This document shows positions 50,944 through 62,425 of a stretch of 64,000 nucleotides of DNA, piece after piece (the stretch's first letter is position 1; each line of letters starts with the position of its first letter). The stretch spans positions 2,108,001-2,172,000 of the forward strand of contig JBBPUQ010000002.1 of the NCBI GenBank assembly GCA_038501195.1, written 5' to 3'. Both the position numbers and the translations under genes were made by a program. This DNA comes from Nemania diffusa (Eukaryota > Ascomycota > Sordariomycetes > Xylariales > Xylariaceae). Below the pieces are notes generated by a model, which saw only the letters and a program-made list of their open reading frames with translations, was not told the DNA's origin and searched no databases.

Positions 50944-51123
50944 GTCACAGAGTGAATAGAAGTCCTGTCGTAGCTAGGTAGAAGGTGTAGTATAGGGCTT
51001 AATAGATAGATTCATTGATTCCTGACCTTCTAGATCTATAAGGGGGACCGAAGGTCCCTTATATATAGCCAAATCAATAGATATAACCACCCTGTAGGGT
51101 GCCTGTTACTTTATCACCTGACA
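50944..51123 (-). repeat. Dispersed repeat, copy A (upstream of the protease gene)
   Basis: About 180 bp, read on the minus strand. It contains GTGTCAGGTGATAAAGTAAC, GACCTTCGGTCCCCCTTATA and GGACTTCTATTCACTCTGTG, matched closely by a plus-strand copy at 62231-62425. By eye identity is roughly 80 percent with small indels. It ends 67 nt before the protease ATG, so it probably forms part of that promoter or leader. Confidence 0.8.
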
Positions 51124-51340
51124 CTAGGTTCGTGGCCAATGCGAGAAAGCATGAGGAGCATGCATTGCGCCTGCGTCTGCAGCAACCTACTGACATCTAT
51201 TGCTTCGCCATTGATAATAGGTAATGTTTTGAATCAATAGGGTTAAGAATCAAAAAGAGAACCTACTTTTAGACCCCTACTGGTGGCAGGGATTCCTGCT
51301 ACTTCTTCTTTTCTTCTTTATACTCAGATTTCCTACGCAA

Positions 51341-51545
51341 TAAAGCCTTATTTGCAAAGCTTAGTCTTTATTGATCGCCAAGCGTAACACTAATAAAAAA
51401 ATAAGTTTTTTATTATTTTAAAAAATAAAACTATCTTGAAACTTTATTTATAATATTAAGCAAAGGCTTAAAAACCTTTAGTTTATTAGTATATATATCA
51501 CATGTCTTTTAGTCTACTTATAATAATAGAAATTAAACATACTCC
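51341..51545. repeat. AT-rich island upstream of the protease gene
   Basis: About 200 bp with AAAATAAGTTTTTTATTATTTT-like composition. Together with the island at 49019-49199 it brackets the protease gene, whose own coding DNA has ordinary composition and an intact frame. Confidence 0.5.
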
Positions 51546-51936
51546 TAGATATCATTTTCCATACCTCCCTAGATCTGGTACGGTCTAGAGTCAGTTTTAC
51601 TCGTGCTGATCTTCTTTACCTTTCTTTTACCTTGGTGTAACAAAGGTTAGATTACTAAAGCTTGGAACTCGTAGATTCTGATTACATAATAATCTACTAG
51701 GGTCTCTTTAGGTCCATGAGAAAGGGATTCCTCTACCTTCGACCAGGGCGGTTAGCCCTTTATTTATATTCGCGTCTTCTCTTGCGAAGCCTCCCTTTCT
51801 TCGAGTCCCTCCGAGTGCAATTACACACAACGTATTTCCACTATAGCGGACTGTGTGGCTTAATAGCTACGGTGCTTAAAAAAGCTCGTAAACGGTGTAG
51901 TTAGACTGTACACGAACCCAGGCAAAGGCGCCGCAG

Positions 51937-51975
51937 GCAGAAAGGGGTCCCAAGGGGTCCCAGAGGGTCTCCCCT
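51937..51975. repeat. AGGGGTCCCA direct repeat
   Basis: Two adjacent copies of AGGGGTCCCA followed by a diverged AGAGGGTCTCCCCT. Each unit is itself nearly palindromic (GGGGTCCC). Confidence 0.5.
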
Positions 51976-52039
51976 GGTAAAAAGAACCTAAATATTAAAG
52001 CAGAGTGCATCTAGCACTCTGATTTACAGCGTATCAAAA

Positions 52040-52316
52040 TGGATGCTCTACAAGGTAGGCGTAAAGCTTTCCATTTTTAGGCTTGAAACATAGCCTACGC
52101 AACTTATATATGTTGTTGGTCTTTCTTATAGCTCAAGGCGCGACCAACTGGTCGCTCCTAGCCGATAGATTTGTAGGTACCTACTTCCAATTCCTTTACG
52201 GTTGGCATCCTATTGACTATAGGGTCCAGGGGTCAAGTGGCCCGCGTAACACTTGGTACGTGGCGAAGACTCTACTATGTATAAGGTATCTAGCGCTTTT
52301 GCTTCAGAACCGGTAG
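52040..52316 (+). CDS. Speculative two-exon small ORF
   Basis: ATG at 52040 (MDALQ) is followed by a GTAGGC donor. An acceptor TTATAG just before CTCAAGGCGCGACC gives an in-frame continuation (GATNWSLLADRFVGTYFQF) to a stop at 52316, about 66 aa in total. The splice signals are plausible and the frame is consistent. No family is recognised, the length is short and the surrounding DNA is AT-rich and repeat-bearing. It may be chance or a gene relic. Confidence 0.15.
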
Positions 52317-54588
52317 CCGGGTGAGATAATCGAGGTACCTAGTTATATGTATAGTTAGACAAGCTTTCTGTTACGTTTTTCCGTATAGATAAAGTTGGCG
52401 ATAGACATCGGCTCGGCCAGTGCGATAACACCCCGCTGTGTAGTAGAACACGAGAATCGGACTGGACCATAAAAGATTCGGTGGAGGTTGTCTACATTGC
52501 GATTATGGCGTTGGAATAGACCTGATTGGTTGATAACGATTTGAAAGGGAAGGCGGCTCTTGAGCTGTTGAACATCAGTACCTTACACTGCCGAATGTTT
52601 TTGGAGCTCAAATGTCACAATACTGCCTTTTACACATAAACACTACTATCTCATCTGCATTCCGCTGTTTCGGCAGAAAGGTTTAGTAATAACCTCGTGA
52701 GACTTTATTATTATTTTTTATTATTAACATCATTGATACGATACAACACAAGACGCGCACACGCATCGAAACTGCACGGCCAAGAAAAAAAGGAAGTAAT
52801 TAATAAAAAAAACGAGGCGAAGAACAAAAGTACCTAGGTACATTTGATACACAAACGGACAAACTAAAGACTGGCCTCAAACTTCGTGCGGCGAACATCA
52901 GACTACCAGAGGACTTTCTAGTAAAACAGAAAGGCATTTCATGAGCCAAGATATAGGTAACGGCTGGATTGCATCCGTTTTATAATAAACGGTCCGTGTT
53001 TCTGTGCAATTACAGTAAGATATGTATTGAAAATTATGCAAAGTGTTGTTCATATCGGGTTATGGGAAGTGGATCTTGCTCAGGACAGGGCTTAGGCTCA
53101 GGCTAAAAGCGGCGTGGCTCAGGTTCCATTCCCATTCCGGTTTGGGATGGTAAAACCTATCTCAAAGGTACCTACCTGCCCAGTATTCCTCATGATCGAG
53201 GTTCTTAATTTTCAACATTTTGAGGCATGATCATTCCTATTTCTCCTTCTTGGGGTGGATACCTGTTATAGTCCAGTGGAAAGGTAACACAACTCAATAT
53301 CAAGTGGAGCTGGTCTTAGAGCAAATCAAGTACGCGAACAAAAACTCAAGCATCCAAAACAATACTTTTCACATGCTTAGTGCCGGTACGCCTTCTTGAT
53401 GTCCATGTGTGAGGCAGCCTTTCATAGCCCCGTCCCTTTCAGAAAACAGAGTCTGTATGAGGGAAACTAAGCCTGCTTATGAGAGGCGCTTTACATTGTG
53501 TGTGTTTATCCGTGTTTTCGTATCTACCTAAAGGTGCACCTACTATTGAAGTTACCTACGCGTCCAGCAAGTGGGAGCAACTTGGGATTAATGAGGCAAC
53601 CAGCTCGGTAAATTAATTACCAGATTTGGTGGAGCGTACCTTGGTAGGTAGTACAACACGCAGGCGCTGTATACCTAAGCCACGGTTATTCAGCCAATCA
53701 TTATACTTGCACACGGCGGCTGAGCCGTCTTCTCCCCCCCCGCCGCTTAAAGCTGGACATACATACCCGCTATAGACGGAATCTCTCCCTTGACAAGGCT
53801 TTCTTGTAGGTACTATGCTGTGCCGTGGTGCCGCCCAGTGCAGATATGATGCAACTGGGAAATTGGGTGTTGGTCCCTCCCCTCCGAATGCTCAGCCTTC
53901 TTTGCTGATAAAAGAGACCCGTGAACCATTCCATACCTCTGTCTCAGATCCGCCCATCGCTTTTGTCTTTTCATCATTGCATAGCGGCGCCCTGTGCCTA
54001 ACACGTCTTTCTATTAGAGAACATCGGGAACCTACCTATAGTTCCGTACATTTCATACCGCTCTACTCCTGTACCTACCCAACAATAGGCACGTCGCGTA
54101 TACAGTATACCTAGCTACCCAAGGTACCTAAGCAGCGCTAGGGAGTGCTGAGAAGAAAGGTACGTACCGAAGCCTAGGCATCGATTCAGTGCCGGCACCC
54201 CTCCCCCTCCTTCAAAGTGTCCCACCACTGGACGAGACCACTGGTCTAGGAGGTTGATCTCTCCTTATTGCTCCTATCTATCTACCTAATGTATCTATCT
54301 AATACACTACTGAGGGGCTCAACATCTCAGCCCTTCACACTTCCTTTCAGCTAACAATAATAGCAGGCTCTTCCAACGGCCTCTCGGCCCAAACACCATT
54401 TCTACCTTTCCCTCCCGTCTCCTACCACCACACACTCTTCAATCTTCGACATCCGGACGCACAACCTCGACCATCTAGATCACACTATCTCTTATTCTTG
54501 GCAAATACTCAACGCATTAGACTGCACGTCCTTATCCGCCATATCACCCTTCGCTTTCGCACTGCGCTGGAGCGCATCCCACGTCACA

Positions 54589-56134
<1,546 letters not shown>

Positions 56135-57383
56135 TGGTCGATTTCTGAGAAATGGCGAGAAGTGCAGAACAACGATCAAGTTGCAAGAATGTCATGGCTA
56201 GGCGATACCCTTCGATTTCCAACCATTGACGCATAAGAGGCATGTAATCCACGGTTCAGAGGTCGGGTCGGGAGGGACTGAGCGACTCCACTTCCGGGGT
56301 CGGACACAGTACCGCCTAGTACGGTGCCATACGATTCGCTTTCATTTTTGAATCATAACTTCTTTTCTTGCTTAATACGTCTTCCGATTCTTAGCTGGTG
56401 GTGTTGCGTCGTATTCGGGCGTCCGCAGGAAATTGGTCGACTCGTTCGATCAATCTATGTTTATTGTCCTAAACTCAGTAACTTCGAGGCTGTTGTTGTG
56501 AATAAAGGAGAAGTTCCCCAATTACAAATTCGTGAAACAAACCTACTTAGGTAGGTACCTAAGCTCCAGCTTATTCCTATATCTTCTATTCCGGATATGC
56601 AGAAAAGCACAACCCCGGTTTACTACCTAGTATACGCGGCGATTATACGATTAAAAGAACAAGATTGTCATAACAGCCTAGGTATAAGGGCCTCCAGACT
56701 TTGATATTTTGTGCGTTGGATGGTGGCTATTCATTCGCTACGCATCAAATCGACTGGGTGATATTCTTGCTCAAGACTGCTGTTTCTGCCATGGGGCGGG
56801 TATATGCCAGAAAGGCTTGTATATGTATATGGGAGTTCTACTAAGCGAACTCCTTAGTAATAAACCGACCCCCAAATACTCCGTCTAAGAGCGGATAAGC
56901 TACAGTGGCTCGTCATTCGAAGTACACACACCTATATAACTAGGTATTTATATCATTTGTGTCACTAAAGTTTCTTGTGATTCATCTAACGCTGCTACTC
57001 ATGAGAGATGAGACACGTGTGGGTGTGAGACTATACAGAGGACAATAAAAACAGGCTTCAAAACTCTACGTGGATCGCGTTGTCGAAGCTAGACAGGTAC
57101 TGCGAAGCAAGAAACTCCTCTAGATTGGCTTAAGGTTACACAGCCTAAAAGAGAAAAAAAAATCGTTAACGTATATTACATCATTCGTACCCGGCTCATA
57201 CATTGACGCGCGCGCGCGCTATACTACAGATATCATCGCCGGGTCCAGGGTATCATCGCGCACAATTGTACCAGTTCCTCCATATCATGATCGCATTCCG
57301 AGCCCTTCCTCGGTTCCTTCCAAGCCCCATCTCTTTATCTCCCATTTCTTTCGCTAGCCTCGATGCAAAAAAACATACGCGCT
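56135..57383. other. Convergent 3' flanks of CaMK and the Ser-rich protein
   Basis: No ORF of note. A TTAGGTAGGTACCTAAG palindrome-like word lies at about 56548. A CGCGCGCGCG run lies near 57210. Confidence 0.45.
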
Positions 57384-59051
57384 TTAACTGCACGCGAGCT
57401 CCCCGAGCACCTGCTCCCTGAGCGCCTCGTAGCGCCGGCTGTCGAACCGCTTCCGCTGCCACCCGCTGGCGCGGAGCCGCTCGATGCGGTCCCGGATGTC
57501 CCGCTCGCCGCCGACGCCGGCGGATAGAGGCGGTAGCGTCATGCCTGTGGGCGTGGACGGGGCGCGGCCGTGGGTGGGGGTGCTGTTGTGCGCCTGGCGG
57601 AAAGTGACTGCTGAGCTGCATCCGCGGGGGATGTTGTACGATCCCGAGACGTCAATCTTGAGATCAGTTCGCAGGCGGAGGGCCGGGCGGGCCGGGTTGG
57701 CTGCTGCGCGGCTGGGCACGTGCTGGAGGGGGATGTTCACGGATTGATGGTGCTTGTGGGCGGGTGCAGAATGGAACGGCTGGGTCGTCCCGGGGAGGAT
57801 GCTTGGTTCTTCTGGCGGCGCCACTGGTATCGGAGTATTTTCTGACGTGCCAAGGAGACCGTCAACGGCGGCGCGGTGGCGGGAGACCTGTTCCTTTAGT
57901 GCGGAGAGTTGTGAGCGGAAGCGATTTAGGGTGCGCGTTTGGAGGAAGGACTCGAGGTCGAAGACGTGGTTGCTGGGTGTGCTGCATCTCTCTTGGTCAT
58001 ATTCTTGGCTGGTCGCGGAGATGTTCTTGTCAGATAGCTCTGGCACAGTTGGCGTTGTGGGTCTGTTCCTAGCTTTGAAAAGGGGTTCGGCTTCGACCTC
58101 TGTGATGGTCGTGATCGAACTCTGGCCCATCCTCTCCTCGAGCGACGGCTTGATTATTGGAGGCGGGAGAGTCGTCTTCGGTGACACCGGAATGGACGCA
58201 TACATCTCGTGGTAGGCTTGGTCGTTCCACCCAAGTGTCGGACTGTCTGGGCGGATATACGGTTCCGGCTGGAACTCGAAGAATTCCGGCAAGCCGGAGA
58301 AGGAGACCTTCTTCTTGGGCTTCACACGGGCTCGTGGAGTCGGTTGCGCTGGGGGCTCATCATCAAGTGAACACACGCTCGTCCGCGGCGATGACGGAGT
58401 GCTGCTATCCTCCGACGTCCTTGAACTGGCCGAGAGGCCAGGAGAGCCGGGGACCCTTGTTGAAGTTGGAGATGGCGACCTTGTCCTCTCGGCCGCGTTC
58501 CACTCCGCGGTCACAATTAGGGACTCTACCTCGGCGTAGTGCGTCTGCGCACTACATAGTAACTTGGTGCGGTAGGTAGATGATGAGGAGAGGGGCCGCG
58601 CACACCACTCGAATGAAGACGCGGCGTAGAAGTGTAGGTATATCAGGTGTAAGGGCTCAATGGCTGATGTGTCTGTCACATTGTCCAATATCTCGCAGCA
58701 TTGCATTGAGCATGATCGGTATTTGCGCGCGAGGTATTTCCGCTTCACTTCGTTGACAGCATTTTTCCACTCCAGAGGGCTCGAGGGGATTGGCACGATG
58801 GCCGTAGGAGCCATCAGTGGGGAACGCATGTTTTGCTGTAACAAAGGCGTTGAGTGCTGTCGGCGGTGGACTTGATGGTCTAATAAGGGCGCCGACTGAG
58901 AGGGAGAGAAGCATGACCTTCGTCTTAAGTCGGCCAGTGAGGGCCCCATGCTTGATTGGCTGACCAATTCATGGTGTAACACCAAAGGTATTATTCCTGA
59001 CATATCGTCCTGGATATCGAGCTGATATTCGAAATTATCCGGCAGCAGCAT
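57384..59051 (-). CDS. Conserved Ser/Pro-rich fungal protein, 5' end unresolved
   Basis: The minus-strand frame is open from about 59336 to the stop at 57384. The first ATGs are at 59051 (MLLPDNFEYQLD), 59003 (MSGIIPLVLHH) and 58829 (MRSPLMAP); the most recognisable part begins after the last. It has a helical block EWKNAVNEVKRKYLARKYRS..CCEILDN..LIYLHFYAASSFEW, TPR/MIT-like and familiar from uncharacterised ascomycete proteins. A long disordered region rich in Ser, Pro and Thr follows, with a KPKKKVSFSGLPEFFEF motif and a basic C-terminal segment (RDIRDRIERLRASGWQRKRFDSRRYEAL). Residues upstream of the first ATG (IPRLPRGATLFELSHLSSER) also look coding, so an exon may lie upstream of 59336. 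Function unknown. Confidence 0.6.
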   Translation of the reverse strand: MLLPDNFEYQLDIQDDMSGIIPLVLHHELVSQSSMGPSLADLRRRSCFSPSQSAPLLDHQVHRRQHSTPLLQQNMRSPLMAPTAIVPIPSSPLEWKNAVNEVKRKYLARKYRSCSMQCCEILDNVTDTSAIEPLHLIYLHFYAASSFEWCARPLSSSSTYRTKLLCSAQTHYAEVESLIVTAEWNAAERTRSPSPTSTRVPGSPGLSASSRTSEDSSTPSSPRTSVCSLDDEPPAQPTPRARVKPKKKVSFSGLPEFFEFQPEPYIRPDSPTLGWNDQAYHEMYASIPVSPKTTLPPPIIKPSLEERMGQSSITTITEVEAEPLFKARNRPTTPTVPELSDKNISATSQEYDQERCSTPSNHVFDLESFLQTRTLNRFRSQLSALKEQVSRHRAAVDGLLGTSENTPIPVAPPEEPSILPGTTQPFHSAPAHKHHQSVNIPLQHVPSRAAANPARPALRLRTDLKIDVSGSYNIPRGCSSAVTFRQAHNSTPTHGRAPSTPTGMTLPPLSAGVGGERDIRDRIERLRASGWQRKRFDSRRYEALREQVLGELACS

Positions 59052-61849
59052 CCCAAGTTCTGTTTGAACTATCCGGTCCGCGACCCTGACTTGTTGGTTT
59101 CTGGGTAAGGCTAGGTGAGGTGTGCCAGTCCTTACGGCAGCTTCCCGGTGTATATACGCCACACACAGGAGGTCGGGTACATTCACACTGGGAAGGCTGT
59201 CCAAAAATGACCGAGTGTGGCCGGGAGATCGCTCGCTACTTAAATGTGATAATTCGAAGAGTGTGGCGCCTCGGGGAAGCCGGGGTATGTCTTGAATCTG
59301 ATCCGTACTTTCGTCTAAGTGTGTTCAGCCATTCCAATCTGCTGGGCCAATACCCGATTCAGCCTCACAATATTATGCGCATGTGGCTTCCAGCCTGCAA
59401 GTAAATCAGGAGAAGGTCTCAGATTGTTCCGTAGCGCTTCTCGTGCTGGGGGGTCGGTCTCGGGTCAGGAGCAAGGGCAGATTTGGATATTCCCGGGCCC
59501 CACGAATTATTTATCTTGGGACTGCACGATATCGAGCAGCCGTTCTCGTGCGGATTAGCAAGAAAGATCTAACTAAGCGTAAGCCAACGAGACTTGTTGC
59601 GCTTGTATGCCGGCGGCCTGAGCTTTGACGAAACCCCAAGGCGACAAGACGGGATCGGATGGGGTAGCAAGGGATTTGATAGGTGCAGTATCCTCAGTAT
59701 GCAATGCAAGTTCAAGTGCCAAAGCTGCAGGACAGAGACAATGCCGTGCATACGCTGGCAATACTGAACTAAGGGACTAAGGGTTGAAAACTTTGATAGT
59801 GGGAGTATTAGTCGGTAGATTGGTCAACAATGGAGTCAAGTTTGGAGGCGGATCATAACACTCAAGTACGTAACAAACCTTGCCCCTTTGATTGGCCTTT
59901 ATCTTGAAAAAGTGCAATATATTTGAGTTAAAAGGGGATTGTTAGAGAGTTAAGTATTAGTGTTCTATCCTATTGACCAGGATGGCTGATATGGCTACCG
60001 CGCTTAGGTTAGTATGAAGTATGTAAGTAATAACAAGTGAAATTGAGGTGCAAGCTAGTTCGCATCTGCCATCAGCTAGAGAGTGTTCGTCAGGGTCCAA
60101 GCAACATCACGGGGGTCGAGAGTCGAGAGGGGTGTCTGTTAGCTATGACATTCAGCCGTGAGCAATATGCACGTATAAAACAAAATCTCTTGGTAAAGCA
60201 CAGGACCAAACGATGTCTTCTTTTCCCATTGGAATATGACGTGCTCGATTCTTTTTCGGTCCGCATTGTGGCTCTCTTTTGCGTAGCATTGCAGCAGTTC
60301 AGGGCTCCGGCAAGTGGTTTCTTTTTTGTCCGAGCCAATCTACAAATACGTACAACCCTCGTTCTAAGAAGTACTAGAAACAACAGACCAAGGCAAAGGA
60401 TCGTGTTGACATCGGCATCGAAAATCTAGACCCTGAAAACCAGAGTTAGATAGACGTTTGAGAAGCTAGGCTACGAGACTAGGCCGGAAGGATTTCGTGG
60501 TGGTAATACAGTAGATAACGGGTTGCTTCCCGGTCTCGACGTTGAAAAAATGAACTGAGAAGTTTGCACTGTCTCGCTAAGAGAGATTTCTCGCTAAATC
60601 AACTGATCGCCATGATCTGCTACATGCCTACTGCGTATGGTTGTGATGAGTCTCTCTTCCCGGCCTTGTTCACAGAACTGTAGTTATCTTGGCGGATTTC
60701 ACTGCGACTTGCAACGGCAAACATCAAGAAATACCAGAGAGCTTGTTCGTTGAACTGGGGGGAATAAGACCTCTCCACGCCCAAAAACAGTTCTTGTTTT
60801 GATAGATGGATTCCACTAACAGTGTGCACAGACACTAGCAAGCGCTAGGTTACGGGAAGTCATGTCATGTTACCCTGCATTCTCAACCCAAATACGGATT
60901 AGCAGCAGCGGGATTAATAGGAGGAGTACTTGTTGGTACATCCATTTGGGGCAGGCAAGGGTCCTAGTCAATACGGACAAGGAGTTTATTGTCCGAATGG
61001 GATAGGGCTTGTTAATTAGCATCATGAGCATGTGTACCTAGTGTTCCTAGCTATTAGGTATGTCCATACAGGGCTCAGGAGTTTCTTTTCTGGTCATGGT
61101 TAAGGTTGCATTACATTAGCGGCATCCAGCAGTGGTATTTGAGTGGTATATGGTCCGTGTGTTGCAGGGATACTCAACGTCTCTTTCCTTCCTGTTGACA
61201 AGAGATAGGACTGAGATAGGTAATAGAGCCAGAAGATTCCCATCGTTATATGTACAAGTATGTGTGTCGTCCCGCCAGGTGTCGTCAAGCATTACCATTA
61301 GCTTAGAAACCAGCGCTTCTTGTCGCTTGCTTCTTTCTTCGAGGACTGTGATCTAACCCAGACGCCAGAGACTAACAGTTCTAAAGGGGTGGTCTACCAT
61401 GTACTATATCAAAAAATCATACCTAAGTAATGCTAGCTATATATCCCAGAATGTCAAGGATTCAAGCCTCAACTTGTTATTTAAAAGGATTTGACCAGAT
61501 ACCTCTAGCGACTCGTCTAGCAGCCGAAACACCGTTGCTATGTCTACGCAACAGATTTAATGAAAGGGTCGTTTTTCGTAAAAGAGCCTACCCCTATATT
61601 TGCCTAACGTTCTATATATATGAGCTTCTACAAGTAGAGTGAGGATAGGCCACTCATTAATAGGCCCTGATGGATTGCTAGTACGCCGCACTATGGAGGG
61701 TAGGGCTCGACATCATTGATCCTTGATTGCTTCTCAATTACCTTCTATATAGGACTCTAGACTCTATAAATAATATTAAGATTCATTAAAATCATACCCG
61801 AGCGCTCACTAGCTATCCTCATGACTCTAGTGTCTAATATAAATGAGTT

Positions 61850-61965
61850 ACAGAGTGAACATACAAGCCGCTAATATAGCTTGGTGGAAAGAGTAGTGTA
61901 GGGCTCAATAGAGGATCAAGTAATTCTTCAACATTCCGAGTTCTACGGAGGTGCACGGTTATAAA
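61850..61965 (-). repeat. Diverged inverted copy C of the same repeat
   Basis: Plus-strand reading ACAGAGTGAACATAC .. GAGTAGTGTAGGGCTCAATAGA .. TCTACGGAGGTGCACGG matches the reverse complement of copy B (ACAGAGTGAATAGAAG .. GTGTAGTATAGAGTTCAATAGA .. TCTACAAGGGGGACGG). Copies C and B face each other and bound a unit of about 580 bp, 61850-62425, shaped like a short non-autonomous element with long inverted termini. Confidence 0.55.
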
Positions 61966-62230
61966 TGACTGCAGATGGTTAGGTTGTTGAATTAATGGCG
62001 TTTTACTTTACAATTGCGTGACGAGTCGGTACTTTAGCTCTATTCCGTGATACAGCATTTATAATATTGAAACAGCTCTAGAGGCGAAGTAGCATAAAGT
62101 AGCCTGGCAATGGCCGAGTTGCTAGAAGTATGTGACAGCAGCTTATCGTGCGTTTAAGTCCTCTAAGGCCTTAAATTGGGCCAAGAGAAGCTTTGAAGGT
62201 ATTTCAAGTCTTGGGCGCACACAAGGGAGC

Positions 62231-62425
62231 TGTCAGGTGACAAATTAACCAGACCCTATCTGGTGGTTATAGATTTGGCTATATATATAGGACCTTCCGT
62301 CCCCCTTGTAGACTTAGAAGGTTAGGAATCAATGATTCTTTCTATTGAACTCTATACTACACCCTCCTACATCCTTCTCTCTAGCTGCTACAGGACTTCT
62401 ATTCACTCTGTGACCTAATCTTCTG
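62231..62425 (+). repeat. Dispersed repeat, copy B
   Basis: Plus-strand copy of the repeat at 50944-51123, sharing TGGTTAT, GATTTGGCTATATATA, GACCTTC.GTCCCCCTT, AGGAATCAATGA, CTATACTACACC and GGACTTCTATTCACTCTGTG. Similarity stops abruptly just after TGTGAC. No protease-like gene follows here, so the repeat moves independently of that gene or the gene has been lost. Confidence 0.8.

Larger units (their letters stand above)
50878..54588. other. Accessory intergenic region
   Basis: Contains repeat copy A, an AT-rich island, the AGGGGTCCCA repeat and the speculative small ORF at 52040-52316. 53700-54588 is the probable CaMK promoter and CT-rich leader. Confidence 0.45.

Noticed and set aside
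57754..58215. 153-codon plus-strand ORF opposite the Ser-rich protein
   Set aside because: Antisense to a longer ORF with a conserved helical block; long antisense frames are expected from its codon bias.
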